DNA of 64,000 nucleotides from an uncultured Desulfobacteraceae bacterium (GCA_903953895.1 CAJBLH010000196.1:58238-122237), one strand, 5' to 3'. Shown: positions 18,255 to 28,033, numbered from the stretch's first letter. Notes: a model not told the origin generated them from the sequence alone. Numbers and translations: made by a program.

Positions 18255-19865
18255 TTACAGAACCCGCGCCAAGACAATGCAGTTTTTCTCATACAGGATT
18301 TCGTGAGCGCCAACTTCTGATAGGCGCGTCTTTTTGGTGATCAGCAAATCTCCTGAAGCTGGACGACGCATTTGAACCAATCGGTGGCTGTAAAACATGA
18401 AGCTCGGCAGGGTATGCCCCCACATCACCGGTCTATCGGGAAGGCGAGAGGCAACCGTCGCCGCTTCCCGAACCGGCGCCTGCATCAGCTCACCGATGCG
18501 CGGCATCAGGACGACATTGATTAAAAGCAGATAGACTATGGAAACCACGACAGCAGGCATCCGCGATCCGGATTGCTTGACAAAGAAAAGAAGCATCACG
18601 GAAACGATCGTAATGCCGCAGAAAAGATAGTAGCCAAGACCAAAGAGCGACTGGCCGGACCTCATCATACAAACTGCAAAATCATCCCGGACATATGGAA
18701 CAACCAGTGGAATAGTTAGGGGAAAAATCAATAATAGCGCCAGAAAAGCGGTTGCAGGCACAAGGTATGAACGCAAATTCGTTAATCGTTCATAAACGCC
18801 CCCATACAAAATGAAAAGCGGCGGGAATGCGCTGAGAATATAGTGAGGGAGTTTGGTACTCCCAAAAGAGAAAAGAACCAGTACAAAACCGACCCAGATC
18901 AGGCAGAAGCGATACACATCCTGCTTCAGGAGCGATCGGGCCCGGCAAATCAGGGCAAGTAGCAGGCCGCAGTGGGGAAGCGTTCCGATAATGATGACGG
19001 GAAGATAATAGAGCAGGGAACCGGAGTGCCCTTCAAAGGCTCGTGAAAAACGTTCCAAATTGTGTTTCAGAAAGAATTCCTGTATAAAGATCATGCCTTG
19101 ATCCAGGTATTCCAGCACAAACCAGGGAAGTGCGATGGCAACAAAGATCATAATCGCCGGAAGATTGAAAACCATTTTCATCCATAGGCGAAACTGTTTT
19201 TGCATCAGACAATAAATGAGGCTGACACCAAACGGAATGACAACTGCGACCGGGCCTTTGGCCAGGAATCCAAGCCCTGCATACATGGCAGCGGTGTAAA
19301 TCCGGCGATTCCTGTTTTGCGTGTATTCGTATAGATGAAAGAGACATTGTGTCAGAAAAAGATTCAGGGCCGAATCTACAATTGCAGCCTTGCCGGTAAT
19401 GGTCACCTGGATGGCGCTGATGAAAAACAAAGCTGCCAGATAGCCGCTTTGAAGCCCGATATGACGACGTGTAAAATTGAAAATTGACAGCATCCACAGA
19501 AAAGTGGCCAGAGCGGAGGGAAGGCGGGCTGCGAATTCATTCTGTCCGAATATCCGGAAGCTGATCGCCTGGAACCAGTATATGAGAATGGGTTTATCAT
19601 ATTGCGGGGCGCCATTGATGTGAGCGGTCAGATAGTTTCCGGTTTCAAGCATTTCTCGGCTGGCCTCCGCATAAAAGCCTTCATCCTCGTCAAAAAGCGG
19701 AGCAGCCCCCAGCAGTGGAAAGAGGCTTAAAAAAGCAATAGCGAACAATGTCGCTATCCGATAATCAAAATTGGGAAAGCGGCGGGTAAACCATTTCATT
19801 ACCATACATATCCTGTCGTCAAGATCGGAAAATTCCAATCTTTTTAATGATGAAAAAATTATCAT
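18255..19865 (-). CDS. ArnT/PMT-like integral membrane glycosyltransferase (GT83-type)
   Basis: A 536-residue protein with about a dozen hydrophobic segments. The first periplasmic loop carries the acidic catalytic-type motif FDEDEGFYAEASREMLETG, followed by PQYDKPILIYW, both characteristic of the ArnT/PMT_2 superfamily that transfers sugars from polyprenyl phosphate to lipid A or proteins. The donor and acceptor are not predictable. ATGs at 19805 and 19799 (preceded by AGGATATGT) may be the real start, because the first 20 residues are hydrophilic. It is divergent from a membrane-anchored phosphatase gene and convergent with the GDSL esterase. Confidence 0.88.
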   Translation of the reverse strand: MIIFSSLKRLEFSDLDDRICMVMKWFTRRFPNFDYRIATLFAIAFLSLFPLLGAAPLFDEDEGFYAEASREMLETGNYLTAHINGAPQYDKPILIYWFQAISFRIFGQNEFAARLPSALATFLWMLSIFNFTRRHIGLQSGYLAALFFISAIQVTITGKAAIVDSALNLFLTQCLFHLYEYTQNRNRRIYTAAMYAGLGFLAKGPVAVVIPFGVSLIYCLMQKQFRLWMKMVFNLPAIMIFVAIALPWFVLEYLDQGMIFIQEFFLKHNLERFSRAFEGHSGSLLYYLPVIIIGTLPHCGLLLALICRARSLLKQDVYRFCLIWVGFVLVLFSFGSTKLPHYILSAFPPLFILYGGVYERLTNLRSYLVPATAFLALLLIFPLTIPLVVPYVRDDFAVCMMRSGQSLFGLGYYLFCGITIVSVMLLFFVKQSGSRMPAVVVSIVYLLLINVVLMPRIGELMQAPVREAATVASRLPDRPVMWGHTLPSFMFYSHRLVQMRRPASGDLLITKKTRLSEVGAHEILYEKNCIVLARVL

Positions 19866-19913
19866 GTTTCATTGCGAAATGAAAGCCGTTTCCACGCGAA
19901 GCACAACGGGTAC

Positions 19914-20936
19914 ATGAAAATACGTAATCGGCGGATTCAAAAATGGATTGCTGCAATATCCCTGGCTATGGCCATCGCTGGCGCAATATGGTGGCATATT
20001 TCCTTTAACCCCCGATTTTTCCCGGTGATTGAAAAACAGGTTTACCGTAGCGCCCAGCTTTCGGCCTCCCGTCTGAATACGGTCATCCAGGACTATGGGA
20101 TTCGCACCATCATCGCGCTACTGGGATCTGAAAAAGGCGCGCTCTGGTATGAGAATGAAAAGGCCGTAGCCAATGGCCGCCAGATTCAACTGCTCAATAT
20201 CGCGTTCGGATCGCATGAACTTCCCCAGTACAATCGATTGAATCAACTTGTGGATGCGCTGCAATCCGCTCCTCGCCCCATTCTTCTGCACTGTTACAGA
20301 GGTGCGGACCGCTCGGGAATGGCCAGCGCCATTGCTCTGATTTTGTACAATGATTCACCCTTTGAAACCCTTGAAAAGCAGTTTTCCTGGCGATTCGGCG
20401 TTATACCGTATTCAGATTCCATCGGAGTGATTTTCTTCGACAAATACAGCGAATGGTTGCAGACAACCGGCAAAATTCACGACCGAAACAACTTTCTGGA
20501 TTGGATTCACAACCACTATGTGGATCCCAAGGGGAACATTGAATATGATATCGACAGCATCGATGGTAAAGGGTTCAAAGACAGTAAATGGCAAGAAAAG
20601 CGGGTAGCGACAGTTCAAAAGGGATCAGGTAATTATATCATTCGAGGATGGGCGGTTGACTACCGGCGGCTATCCCCGGTGAACTTTCTTCAGATAGGTA
20701 TCGGTAATACGTTTCATGAAGCCGCATATACCACTCAACTGCCGAATTTGCCGACTTTCCTGGAACTCTCCGGGGCACTAAATCCACAGTTGAAACTCGG
20801 ATGGGAATGCGAATTTGATGATCGGGACATGAATCCCGGTTGTCATGATATTCAACTGTCCATCGGTAGCTCCGATGTATCCAAAACGGTGATCAATACC
20901 AGGATTCAGCTCTGCATTGAAGAAAAAGGAAAATAA
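19914..20936 (+). CDS. Membrane-anchored dual-specificity/tyrosine phosphatase-like protein
   Basis: After a basic start (MKIRNRRIQKW) comes one N-terminal transmembrane segment, then a DSP fold with YRSAQLSASRL near its start and the full active-site loop HCYRGADRSG (C-x5-R-S). Family members dephosphorylate proteins, phosphoinositides or polysaccharide intermediates. The last 150 residues form an extra domain without recognisable motifs. The longest frame begins at a TTG (19872); the ATG at 19914 was preferred because it puts positive charges directly before the membrane segment. It is divergent from the ArnT-like gene, which suggests a shared surface-glycan role (inference). Confidence 0.8.
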   Translation: MKIRNRRIQKWIAAISLAMAIAGAIWWHISFNPRFFPVIEKQVYRSAQLSASRLNTVIQDYGIRTIIALLGSEKGALWYENEKAVANGRQIQLLNIAFGSHELPQYNRLNQLVDALQSAPRPILLHCYRGADRSGMASAIALILYNDSPFETLEKQFSWRFGVIPYSDSIGVIFFDKYSEWLQTTGKIHDRNNFLDWIHNHYVDPKGNIEYDIDSIDGKGFKDSKWQEKRVATVQKGSGNYIIRGWAVDYRRLSPVNFLQIGIGNTFHEAAYTTQLPNLPTFLELSGALNPQLKLGWECEFDDRDMNPGCHDIQLSIGSSDVSKTVINTRIQLCIEEKGK

Positions 20937-20954
20937 AATACGTTTATTATCTTA

Positions 20955-21085
20955 TCGGCATTGATGATCGTTTCGGCCGCTCCCCCTCCCGATCTCCCCC
21001 CGGCAGTACAATAACTCCGTCCCCCAGCGGGGGAGGGTCGGGGTGGGGGTTTAGTGATATAGCCGAAACAATGATCAAGGCCGAC
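20955..21085. repeat. Palindromic GC-rich intergenic element between convergent genes
   Basis: The outer arms are TCGGCATTGATGATCGTTTC at the left and its near complement at the right (19 of 23 matching, right arm about 21061-21085). Inside are C-rich and G-rich tracts, including a CCCCC/GGGGG hairpin at 21020-21034 followed by GGGTCGGGGTGGGGG. The G-rich core recurs, shortened, at 58104-58126 and in related form at 35573-35604. It could form a bidirectional terminator and looks like an interspersed repeat. Confidence 0.6.
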
Positions 21086-21108
21086 ATTACAACGGAACCT
21101 GATTCATT

Positions 21109-22440
21109 TCAGTAGGTATGCTGATTCTCAACCGGTTTGGCGATCAATGCTGTGCATGCACAGTTCGTATGTACGTTTACGAGCGTCAAAATGGGATCTA
21201 TGAGCGGGTCTACCGCCAGCATCAGAGCAATCGCGGCATCCACCGGAAGTCCCAAAGGATTGAACACCAGAGAAAGCATCCCAATGGTGACAGCACCTGG
21301 AGCTCCTGCCGAGGCCAGCGCAGCCAGAACGGTTCCGATCAGTATCACGCCATAGGTTCCCGGACCCAACGACAGATTGTAGAGTTGCGCAAAAAAAATG
21401 GTCGAAAATCCGAACGCCATAACGGTTCCAAATCTACATAGCGTTATGCCGAGCGGAATCATCAGGTTGACCCTTTCTTTTTCAAACCCTAAATCCTCCG
21501 ACATGGCATGGATGGCGGACGGCATGGCCACGAAACTGCTGCGCGTTCCGAATGAAATGATCAACGGCTTTCTCAGAGCCAGAAATGCGTATAAAAAAGA
21601 AGTCCTGCCCATAAACCGGATAACGAATCCATTGATCATTACAATGAAGATCGCCCCCACATAAATCATCAAAACATATTGCAGCAGGGACATGATCACC
21701 GAAATTCCGACCTGAGCGACCTGCCCCGCCAAAAGGCAGAACAACCCAAATGGAAGAAAATACATCATCCACCCGATAACGTTTTCAAACGCCTTGAACA
21801 GTACATATGTCGACTGGATAATATCCTCCGTCTGCCGGATACCGACGGTTGCCAACGCAACCCCCAGCACAATGGAAAAAAAGAGAATTTTCAGATTTTC
21901 TCCCCGGCTCAATGCGGCAAAGATGTTGTTGGGAACGATTCCCGACAGAAAATCCTGGAATGGATGGTGTTGCCCTGTTTTCATGATAGGATCGAAAATG
22001 GATATAAATGATTCTGGCATAGCCTCCTGCGTATTTTGATGCTTGGCGCCCAGTTCGCTTTCCATCACCATTTTTCCCAAGGCATCCCTGGAATGCTGAT
22101 CGAGCGACTTGCCAAATCCTACCCACACGCCGACACAAACCCCCACAGCTGACGAAAAAACAAGTCCAAAAAGAAAAACAGCGATGATGCGAACCAGATA
22201 TCGACTGGCTGTTTTTGATCTGAGCAGATTGGCCAGACTGGACACCACGGCACATATCATAATGGGCAGCACCGACATTTGAAGCATCGCCAGAAACAGC
22301 TTTCCAACCGGCGTCAGAAAATTGGCAAGATCTTTATTGAAAACCCCCACAGCAGCACCTGCGGATATTCCCGCTAAAATCGCCCATGGACTTGTCAGCC
22401 ACTGAAATTTGTCGCTCCGGATTGATTGCTGATTGTTCAT
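21109..22440 (-). CDS. DAACS-family (GltP/DctA-fold) membrane transporter with atypical binding motifs
   Basis: A polytopic protein of 443 residues with the overall sodium:dicarboxylate symporter pattern, including FGTRSSFVAMP at the HP1 position and GLPVDAAIALMLAVD before TM8. The key motifs differ. NMDGT is replaced by CRFGT (residues 335-339). In the last motif D411, D415 and N422 are kept, but the arginine that binds the substrate carboxylate (R397 in GltPh) is L418 and the sodium ligand equivalent to D405 is N426. Sodium coupling and acidic-substrate binding therefore probably differ from the classical family. Its start overlaps the stop of the solute-binding protein gene (ATGA), making an obligate partnership likely. 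Confidence 0.88.
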   Translation of the reverse strand: MNNQQSIRSDKFQWLTSPWAILAGISAGAAVGVFNKDLANFLTPVGKLFLAMLQMSVLPIMICAVVSSLANLLRSKTASRYLVRIIAVFLFGLVFSSAVGVCVGVWVGFGKSLDQHSRDALGKMVMESELGAKHQNTQEAMPESFISIFDPIMKTGQHHPFQDFLSGIVPNNIFAALSRGENLKILFFSIVLGVALATVGIRQTEDIIQSTYVLFKAFENVIGWMMYFLPFGLFCLLAGQVAQVGISVIMSLLQYVLMIYVGAIFIVMINGFVIRFMGRTSFLYAFLALRKPLIISFGTRSSFVAMPSAIHAMSEDLGFEKERVNLMIPLGITLCRFGTVMAFGFSTIFFAQLYNLSLGPGTYGVILIGTVLAALASAGAPGAVTIGMLSLVFNPLGLPVDAAIALMLAVDPLIDPILTLVNVHTNCACTALIAKPVENQHTY

Positions 22441-23336
22441 TGGTTTTGTTCCTCCGAAACTAGCTGTTCAGCGGACCCTTTGATACTTTCCGGATATCTG
22501 CCAAGGATGCTGTCTGTTGTCATGGTAATTTTCATTTCTTCCATATATGCATTCAGCCACTGCAGCAGGTGGAAACTGTCCCAGGGAACGGCCATGGCAA
22601 TGGGATCGGTGATATCTTTGAGAACGACGGTTTTAAGCTCGATCGCCACATCGGGTTTGGCGATTATCACTTTTTTGATCTCGATTTCATCGGCATAGGC
22701 CGCCATCACCTCACCTTTGCGAACCGCTGATATCACATCAGGATCCCAGGATGGGTACTCCAGAATGATCGCTTTCGGGAAAAGGCGATTGGCATACTGG
22801 ACCCAGGAAGTTCCCCCTTTGACGCCGATCTTTACGCTGGGTTGATTCAGGATCGATATCAGTGATTTTTCTTCCGAATATGTCGCCAGAAAAAGGCGAT
22901 TCAACAGCATACCGTTATAGAGAGACACATACGGCTTGGTGAAAGACACTTTTCGGGCTCGATCCAGGGTTTTACTCAGCAGAGAAATTGCAACATCGGC
23001 TTCGTGTCTTTCCAGTATATCTATCAGACTGTCGAATGTTTCGGCTTTTCGCTGGAATTCGCAGATAACACCTAGCTTGTTGGCGATCCCCAACGCCAGC
23101 TCAACATCCACGCCGCAGAAATTTCCTTCTGCAGAAGGCAGACATCGCATACCATCCGGCATGGTCTTTCCGGGTATATGCATAAAAAAAGGCGGAATAT
23201 CTTTATAATACATTGCCACGATCAGCCTGCCCCTATCCAGAATACGCTGTATATCCGGCGGATCGGCAGCTTGCGTAGAAACGGCGCTTAACAGCACGCA
23301 TATGCTCATCCATATCAGTCGTCCGAGATTCATCAT
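22437..23336 (-). CDS. Periplasmic solute-binding protein, family 3 (amino-acid type)
   Basis: A signal peptide (MMNLGRLIWMSICVLLSAVSTQA) precedes a type II periplasmic binding fold. Characteristic segments are RGRLIVAMYYKDIPPFF, CGVDVELALGIANKLG, and DVAISLLSKTLDRARKVSF followed by TKPYV, the last including the family's Thr...Arg that contacts amino-acid alpha-carboxylates. The start at 23336 follows AAAGGG with 6-base spacing; the longest frame begins upstream at a GTG. Such proteins normally serve ABC importers or act as sensor domains. Here no permease or ATPase is present and the gene is translationally coupled to a DAACS-fold transporter. Confidence 0.88.
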   Translation of the reverse strand: MMNLGRLIWMSICVLLSAVSTQAADPPDIQRILDRGRLIVAMYYKDIPPFFMHIPGKTMPDGMRCLPSAEGNFCGVDVELALGIANKLGVICEFQRKAETFDSLIDILERHEADVAISLLSKTLDRARKVSFTKPYVSLYNGMLLNRLFLATYSEEKSLISILNQPSVKIGVKGGTSWVQYANRLFPKAIILEYPSWDPDVISAVRKGEVMAAYADEIEIKKVIIAKPDVAIELKTVVLKDITDPIAMAVPWDSFHLLQWLNAYMEEMKITMTTDSILGRYPESIKGSAEQLVSEEQNQ

Positions 23337-23376
23337 TGTTGGCCCTTTCACTAGAGAGACAGCAAAATCGATGACA

Positions 23377-25569
23377 TCAGCTCTTCCGGCGTATCACCAG
23401 CATCGTGATGTCGTCAAACTGCTCGATCCCTTTCATGTGTTCATTCACATCCACAACGATGCGATCCACTAGAGATTTTACGGAAACAGCCGGTTGCCTG
23501 ATAATCTCTTTGACCCGTTCATCGGAAAATAATTCTTTGTTGATGTTATGGGCTTCGGGCAGTCCATCCGTATAGGTAAACAACGTATCCCCAGGGAGCA
23601 GCACGACTTCACGGAATTTATAGGTCATGCCGGCCATGGCGCCCAGAACAGGCCCTGTCAAGCGCAGGCTATCCCGGATGCAGCCGCCGCCGTCAATAAT
23701 GTAAGGCGGATTGTGTCCGCAATTGACGTATTTGAGCAAACCGCTCGACAGATCAAGAACGCCGGCAAACACCGTTGCAAAAAAACCGGTTTCGGCTTGG
23801 TTTTCGGCAATATAGTCATTGATCTTTTCAATCAGTACGTTCATTTCCATATTGCAGGCGTCCGCATTGCCCGCAGCCCCCGAAGCATCACTGAGGGAAA
23901 ATACCCTGAAAAGCGTTCGGATGATCGCAGCGAACATTGCAGGGCCGACCCCTTTATCGCATACATCCGCAATGACAAAAAACAACTTTTCGCCGTCCTC
24001 ATGTAAAAAAAGATCATAGAAATCCCCCGCAACGTGTCGGGCCGGAAAAAAACAGGCATGTATTTCCCATCCTGACAGTTCCGGAAAAGTCTTGGGCAGC
24101 AGACTGGTTTGGATCTGACTGCATATCTCAAGCTCAGTTTCGATTTTCTTTCTGGCGGCGGTTGTCTCCCGCATGTTTTGGATATACCGTTTGAGATCGC
24201 CTGTCATGGCATTAAAGGCATAAGCCAGGCCTTCCAGTTCATCTCCTGTCTTGACATCGATATAATGATCGAGGTCCCCGTTTCCGATGGTGATAACCCC
24301 TTCATGAAGCGCCAGTATGGGTTTGGTGATTCTTCGGGAAAGTAAAAAAGCCAACCCGGTAACAGCCGCCAGCATGACGGTGAATATGATGATCATGAGC
24401 GATCGGACTTCCACCCGCTGATCTTCGATATCCTGTTCTGTTTTTCTGCTTTCGGCGTTGATTTGCGTCTCGATGCTCACCGCCGGTTTGATGATGGATG
24501 CAACCGGCATTATCACGCCAAGACTCCAGTTCGGGGCGGGAAGCGGCGCGTAGGCCAGATATTTATCCCCTTCATCATTGAAAATATCGATGCCGCTGCT
24601 TCCCTGAACCATTTTGGTGACAATTCTGCTCAACGAATCATTGCTGTTGTGCAGGAAATTTTCACGTTCAATATTCTCGTCCCAATGGCGGCTGTTCAAA
24701 GAGATTTTCGGATGGGCGATGACACCGCCACCTGCATCCAGCAAAAACATACACCCATCCGAATCAATATGCTGGGTCAGAACGCCTTCGATCAATGTTC
24801 CCAGGGTCAAATCAAGCCCGACAACTCCGACAAGTTTCTGCTGTTGATCATAGATCGGCTGCGAACAAGTTACAGTAGGAACACCGGTAGTTATATCCGG
24901 ATATGGCGCGATCCACCCCAATCGCCCTGTGGATGCGGCGCGACTATACCAGGGGCGTTTACGGGGATCATAATCCGCAGGCGCATCCGGCACCCAGGGC
25001 AGGACCCGACCCACGCCTGATTCCAGAACGATGAAAACCGATCCAAGATTTGGATTGTCCTGACGTACTGCAAAGAAAAGCTCCTCAAGATATCGAGACA
25101 ACAGAATATCGCGCTGCTGGAGTTCATCCGGCGCTGTATTCAAGGGGATGGTGTAATACACGGAAGATTTCTGAATATCCTCAGGAACTTCCTGCATTGA
25201 AAATGACCGGCGCGGGGCCCGAAAAGGTTCTGGGTTTTTCCATATGGCGTCTGCATACGTGGCAATGATTTTGGTCTCGGCTTCAACTTTCTCGAGATAA
25301 GAATTGCTCAGAGAAGCCTGGTCTCGCGCAGTTCTTAACAAATCCGATTCGGCTTGACGGCGCAATGCGTGAATGCTGCTGTCTACGGCGTAATCCTTCA
25401 GCGCCGTATATTTCTGCAACATGAAATTGCCGATGATCGTCATGTTGTTGAATGTCGAATAAGCCGAAAACAGCAGCAGAACAATGCACATCGCCAACAG
25501 GGTGGACAGGAGTTTCGTCTTGATACTGAGTCTCATTCTGGGCAACTCGTTTTCCGGGTGCCGGGACAT
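23377..25569 (-). CDS. Transmembrane Cache-HAMP-PP2C (SpoIIE) serine/threonine phosphatase
   Basis: A 730-residue signalling protein. TM1 is at about 17-40, a large dCache-type periplasmic sensor at about 45-385 (with KRPWYSRAASTGRLGWIAPY and VGLDLTL, typical of Cache), TM2 at about 395-415, HAMP at about 415-470, then a PP2C/SpoIIE phosphatase. Metal-binding aspartates are in VAGDFYD, ADVCDKGVGPAMF, TYTDGLPEA and DDITM. It probably dephosphorylates an anti-sigma-factor antagonist in response to an extracellular ligand, but no antagonist or anti-sigma gene is adjacent. The start has AGAGGAAA upstream. It heads a three-gene operon with the binding protein and DAACS transporter. Confidence 0.92.
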   Translation of the reverse strand: MSRHPENELPRMRLSIKTKLLSTLLAMCIVLLLFSAYSTFNNMTIIGNFMLQKYTALKDYAVDSSIHALRRQAESDLLRTARDQASLSNSYLEKVEAETKIIATYADAIWKNPEPFRAPRRSFSMQEVPEDIQKSSVYYTIPLNTAPDELQQRDILLSRYLEELFFAVRQDNPNLGSVFIVLESGVGRVLPWVPDAPADYDPRKRPWYSRAASTGRLGWIAPYPDITTGVPTVTCSQPIYDQQQKLVGVVGLDLTLGTLIEGVLTQHIDSDGCMFLLDAGGGVIAHPKISLNSRHWDENIERENFLHNSNDSLSRIVTKMVQGSSGIDIFNDEGDKYLAYAPLPAPNWSLGVIMPVASIIKPAVSIETQINAESRKTEQDIEDQRVEVRSLMIIIFTVMLAAVTGLAFLLSRRITKPILALHEGVITIGNGDLDHYIDVKTGDELEGLAYAFNAMTGDLKRYIQNMRETTAARKKIETELEICSQIQTSLLPKTFPELSGWEIHACFFPARHVAGDFYDLFLHEDGEKLFFVIADVCDKGVGPAMFAAIIRTLFRVFSLSDASGAAGNADACNMEMNVLIEKINDYIAENQAETGFFATVFAGVLDLSSGLLKYVNCGHNPPYIIDGGGCIRDSLRLTGPVLGAMAGMTYKFREVVLLPGDTLFTYTDGLPEAHNINKELFSDERVKEIIRQPAVSVKSLVDRIVVDVNEHMKGIEQFDDITMLVIRRKS

Positions 25570-25618
25570 TATAATTTCCTCTCAGATATATAATCCATTA
25601 TCCGTAAGGTGAAGCGAT

Positions 25619-26326
25619 TTACCGAAGAGACCGCATCATCGCCATCAGGGCGCCTGACAGTTCCGTGTCTGCATGATTTTTTTTTTGAAATACCACACCG
25701 GCCAAAAGATAATAATGTTCAGAAAAAAAAGCTTTAGACTCATGATAAAGTTCAATGATTCTGCATTTTACTTCTGGTTGCGAACTATAACAACCAAAGG
25801 GCATCGGTTGAATCAGGAAATCAACTACCGAATAGCTCTGTTCGCCGGCATACTGGAGGAGCGCTGCGGGATTGGAAAAACTGGATACCATCATCATTAC
25901 GGTTGAATACTCGAGTGATAGAAGCTTTCTGCTGATCATGCTGCCGTCCTCTCCACCATAAAGTCCTTTCATATACAGGATGTCATCTGTCCAGGCAGGC
26001 AGATACGGTGGATTGGTGACAAGCGTTCTGGCGTAAGGTTTATTGCATGCAGTGAAGAAACTGTCATGGTGAACAATATAACGCTGTTCAATCTGGTGAT
26101 GTTTGATCTGGTTATATGCATGGTTCCAGGATACATCTTGTATCTCATAACCGTGAGTCACACCCTGAAAGCAGGAGCGAAGCACGGCTTCGATCATCGG
26201 CATCCCATCTCCGGATCCAAATTCATGAATAAGGGACTCTGTTTGGCAATGTTCGACTAAAAGCTTGTAAAGGCAGTGTGCGTAGAACGAAGACTCTTCC
26301 GGGCAGACAAATACATCTTTAGACAT
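25619..26326 (-). CDS. Class I SAM-dependent methyltransferase with NPPY motif
   Basis: A 235-residue protein. The glycine-rich SAM-binding motif is HEFGSGDGMPMIEA near residue 37 and the catalytic-type motif is LVTNPPYLPAW near 107. NPPY is found in enzymes that methylate exocyclic or amide nitrogens (DNA adenine, rRNA bases, or glutamine in release factors). A target-recognition domain is not apparent, so the substrate cannot be named. The gene lies 35 bases after ruvB on the same strand, at the end of the tol-ruv transcription run. Confidence 0.75.
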   Translation of the reverse strand: MSKDVFVCPEESSFYAHCLYKLLVEHCQTESLIHEFGSGDGMPMIEAVLRSCFQGVTHGYEIQDVSWNHAYNQIKHHQIEQRYIVHHDSFFTACNKPYARTLVTNPPYLPAWTDDILYMKGLYGGEDGSMISRKLLSLEYSTVMMMVSSFSNPAALLQYAGEQSYSVVDFLIQPMPFGCYSSQPEVKCRIIELYHESKAFFSEHYYLLAGVVFQKKNHADTELSGALMAMMRSLR

Positions 26327-26361
26327 AAGCCGTGTTTCCCTTACCGCAAAAACTTTTGTAC

Positions 26362-27402
26362 TTACAGCATTTTTTTTTGATGGGGATATCCCATATGCAA
26401 ATAAGCGATTTGTGCCGCCCGTCTGCCGGAGGAAGTCCTTAAAATCATGCCGGTTTTCAATAGATACGGTTCAACAACATCCACCAGGGTATCGGTTTCC
26501 TCCTGGAGGGTTGCGGCAATGGCTTCAATCCCGACCGGTCCGCCGTCATAAAAATCAATGACGGTTTTTAGATAGCGGCGGTCAAGGTCCGTCAGTCCCT
26601 TTTCGTCGACACCCTCCAGAAGAAGCGCCGTTTTGACGATATCTTCCGTGATAGCCCCGTCTGCCCGAACCTGAGCATAATCTCTGACCCGTTTCAACAG
26701 GCGGTTGACAATACGAGGCGTACCACGGGAGCGTCTGGAAAGTTCCTGTGCACCGGCTGTGTCAATGGCAATTTTCAGCAGAGCGGCAGACCGTCTGGTA
26801 ATCTGAACCAAATCAGATTCACAATAAAAATCCAGGCTTCTGAATATTCCAAACCTGTCTCTCAAAGGTGAGGACAGCAATCCAACGCGTGTCGTGGCGC
26901 CTACCAGACAAAACTGTTCCAGGCGGATACGATGGCTTCTGGCATGTGCTCCTTTGTCGAATACAAAATCAACGGCATAATCCTCCATGGCAGGATACAA
27001 GAATTCTTCAACCGTCTTAGGCAAGCGATGAATCTCATCCACAAACAGCACGTCTCCCCTGGACAGGTGGGTCAGGATGCCAATGAGATCACCGCCTTTC
27101 TCCAGCGCCGGGCCGGATGTCACGGTGAGATTACCAGCCGTTTCATTGGCGATGATGTGCGCCAGCGTCGTTTTACCCAGGCCTGGCGGGCCATGGAACA
27201 GAACATGTTCAATCGCCTCATTCCGCATTTTGGCTGCTTCGATAGCGATTTGAAGCGTTTCGACCACTTCCGCCTGCCCAATGTATTCGGACAAACGACC
27301 CGGGCGAAGCGACATCAAATCGACTTCTACGTCAGCGGGCTGGCAGGTTCCGGACACAACACCTTGAATCAAATCAGGTGATTTTTTCATTTTCCCGGTC
27401 AT
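26362..27402 (-). CDS. ruvB: Holliday junction branch-migration ATPase RuvB
   Basis: A 346-residue AAA+ motor. It has the [13 protein letters not shown]-terminal segment, Walker A GPPGLGKT, Walker [10 protein letters not shown], the arginine-finger region [18 protein letters not shown], and a winged-helix C-terminus ending [17 protein letters not shown]. It drives branch migration with RuvA. It overlaps the ruvA stop by four bases (ATGA), as in many ruvAB operons. Confidence 0.98.
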   Translation of the reverse strand: MTGKMKKSPDLIQGVVSGTCQPADVEVDLMSLRPGRLSEYIGQAEVVETLQIAIEAAKMRNEAIEHVLFHGPPGLGKTTLAHIIANETAGNLTVTSGPALEKGGDLIGILTHLSRGDVLFVDEIHRLPKTVEEFLYPAMEDYAVDFVFDKGAHARSHRIRLEQFCLVGATTRVGLLSSPLRDRFGIFRSLDFYCESDLVQITRRSAALLKIAIDTAGAQELSRRSRGTPRIVNRLLKRVRDYAQVRADGAITEDIVKTALLLEGVDEKGLTDLDRRYLKTVIDFYDGGPVGIEAIAATLQEETDTLVDVVEPYLLKTGMILRTSSGRRAAQIAYLHMGYPHQKKML

Positions 27403-28016
27403 TTCGGTCCGGCACGAAACACTTCTTCGAGAAGCGCCTCAGGGGTAAGTATCAAAGGATTCACAGACAGTGTTTCAGCGATTCTGCGTCTGGCGTCAAC
27501 GGGTTTCAGGCCTAGTTGGTCAATCAGTACATCCAGCACCGGTTGAATCAGTTTCTCGTGCTGCAAATGCTTGGGTCGGCTCGTTTCAGGCTCCGGTACG
27601 ATGAATCTGTCCAGTTTTCCGGCCAGGGATGCAATCATTTTTTGAGCCGTCCGTTTGCCGATTCCTTTAAGTTTCTGTAGTTTCTCCAGGTCATTCGATT
27701 CAATGGCGCCGGCAATATCCTTGACTGAGACCGTCAGCGCCTTTGCGGCCTTCATGGGCCCAATGTCTTCCACGGTTATCAGGTGTTGGAAAAAATCTTT
27801 TTCTTCATCGGTGTTGAACCCGATCAGTACAGGTTTGGGTTGTTTTTCCGTTTGATGAAAGTAAATAAACAGCGACACATTATCCCCGATATTTCGTTCC
27901 TTCAATGATTCCATGACGATGGTCGGAAGCAGCACTTCATAACCGATCTGATTGGCCAGAATCAATATTCGATCATCGTTTTTCTGGAGAATGCCGCCTT
28001 CGATATACCCGATCAT
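27399..28016 (-). CDS. ruvA: Holliday junction DNA helicase subunit RuvA
   Basis: At 205 residues it has standard size. It has an N-terminal OB fold (MIGYIEGGI), central helix-hairpin-helix motifs ([19 protein letters not shown]) and a C-terminal RuvB-contacting domain. RuvA tetramers bind four-way junctions and load RuvB. It is coupled to ruvB by ATGA overlap and lies 17 bases after ruvC. Confidence 0.97.
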   Translation of the reverse strand: MIGYIEGGILQKNDDRILILANQIGYEVLLPTIVMESLKERNIGDNVSLFIYFHQTEKQPKPVLIGFNTDEEKDFFQHLITVEDIGPMKAAKALTVSVKDIAGAIESNDLEKLQKLKGIGKRTAQKMIASLAGKLDRFIVPEPETSRPKHLQHEKLIQPVLDVLIDQLGLKPVDARRRIAETLSVNPLILTPEALLEEVFRAGPK

Positions 28017-28033
28017 GTGAATTTCATAAACTT

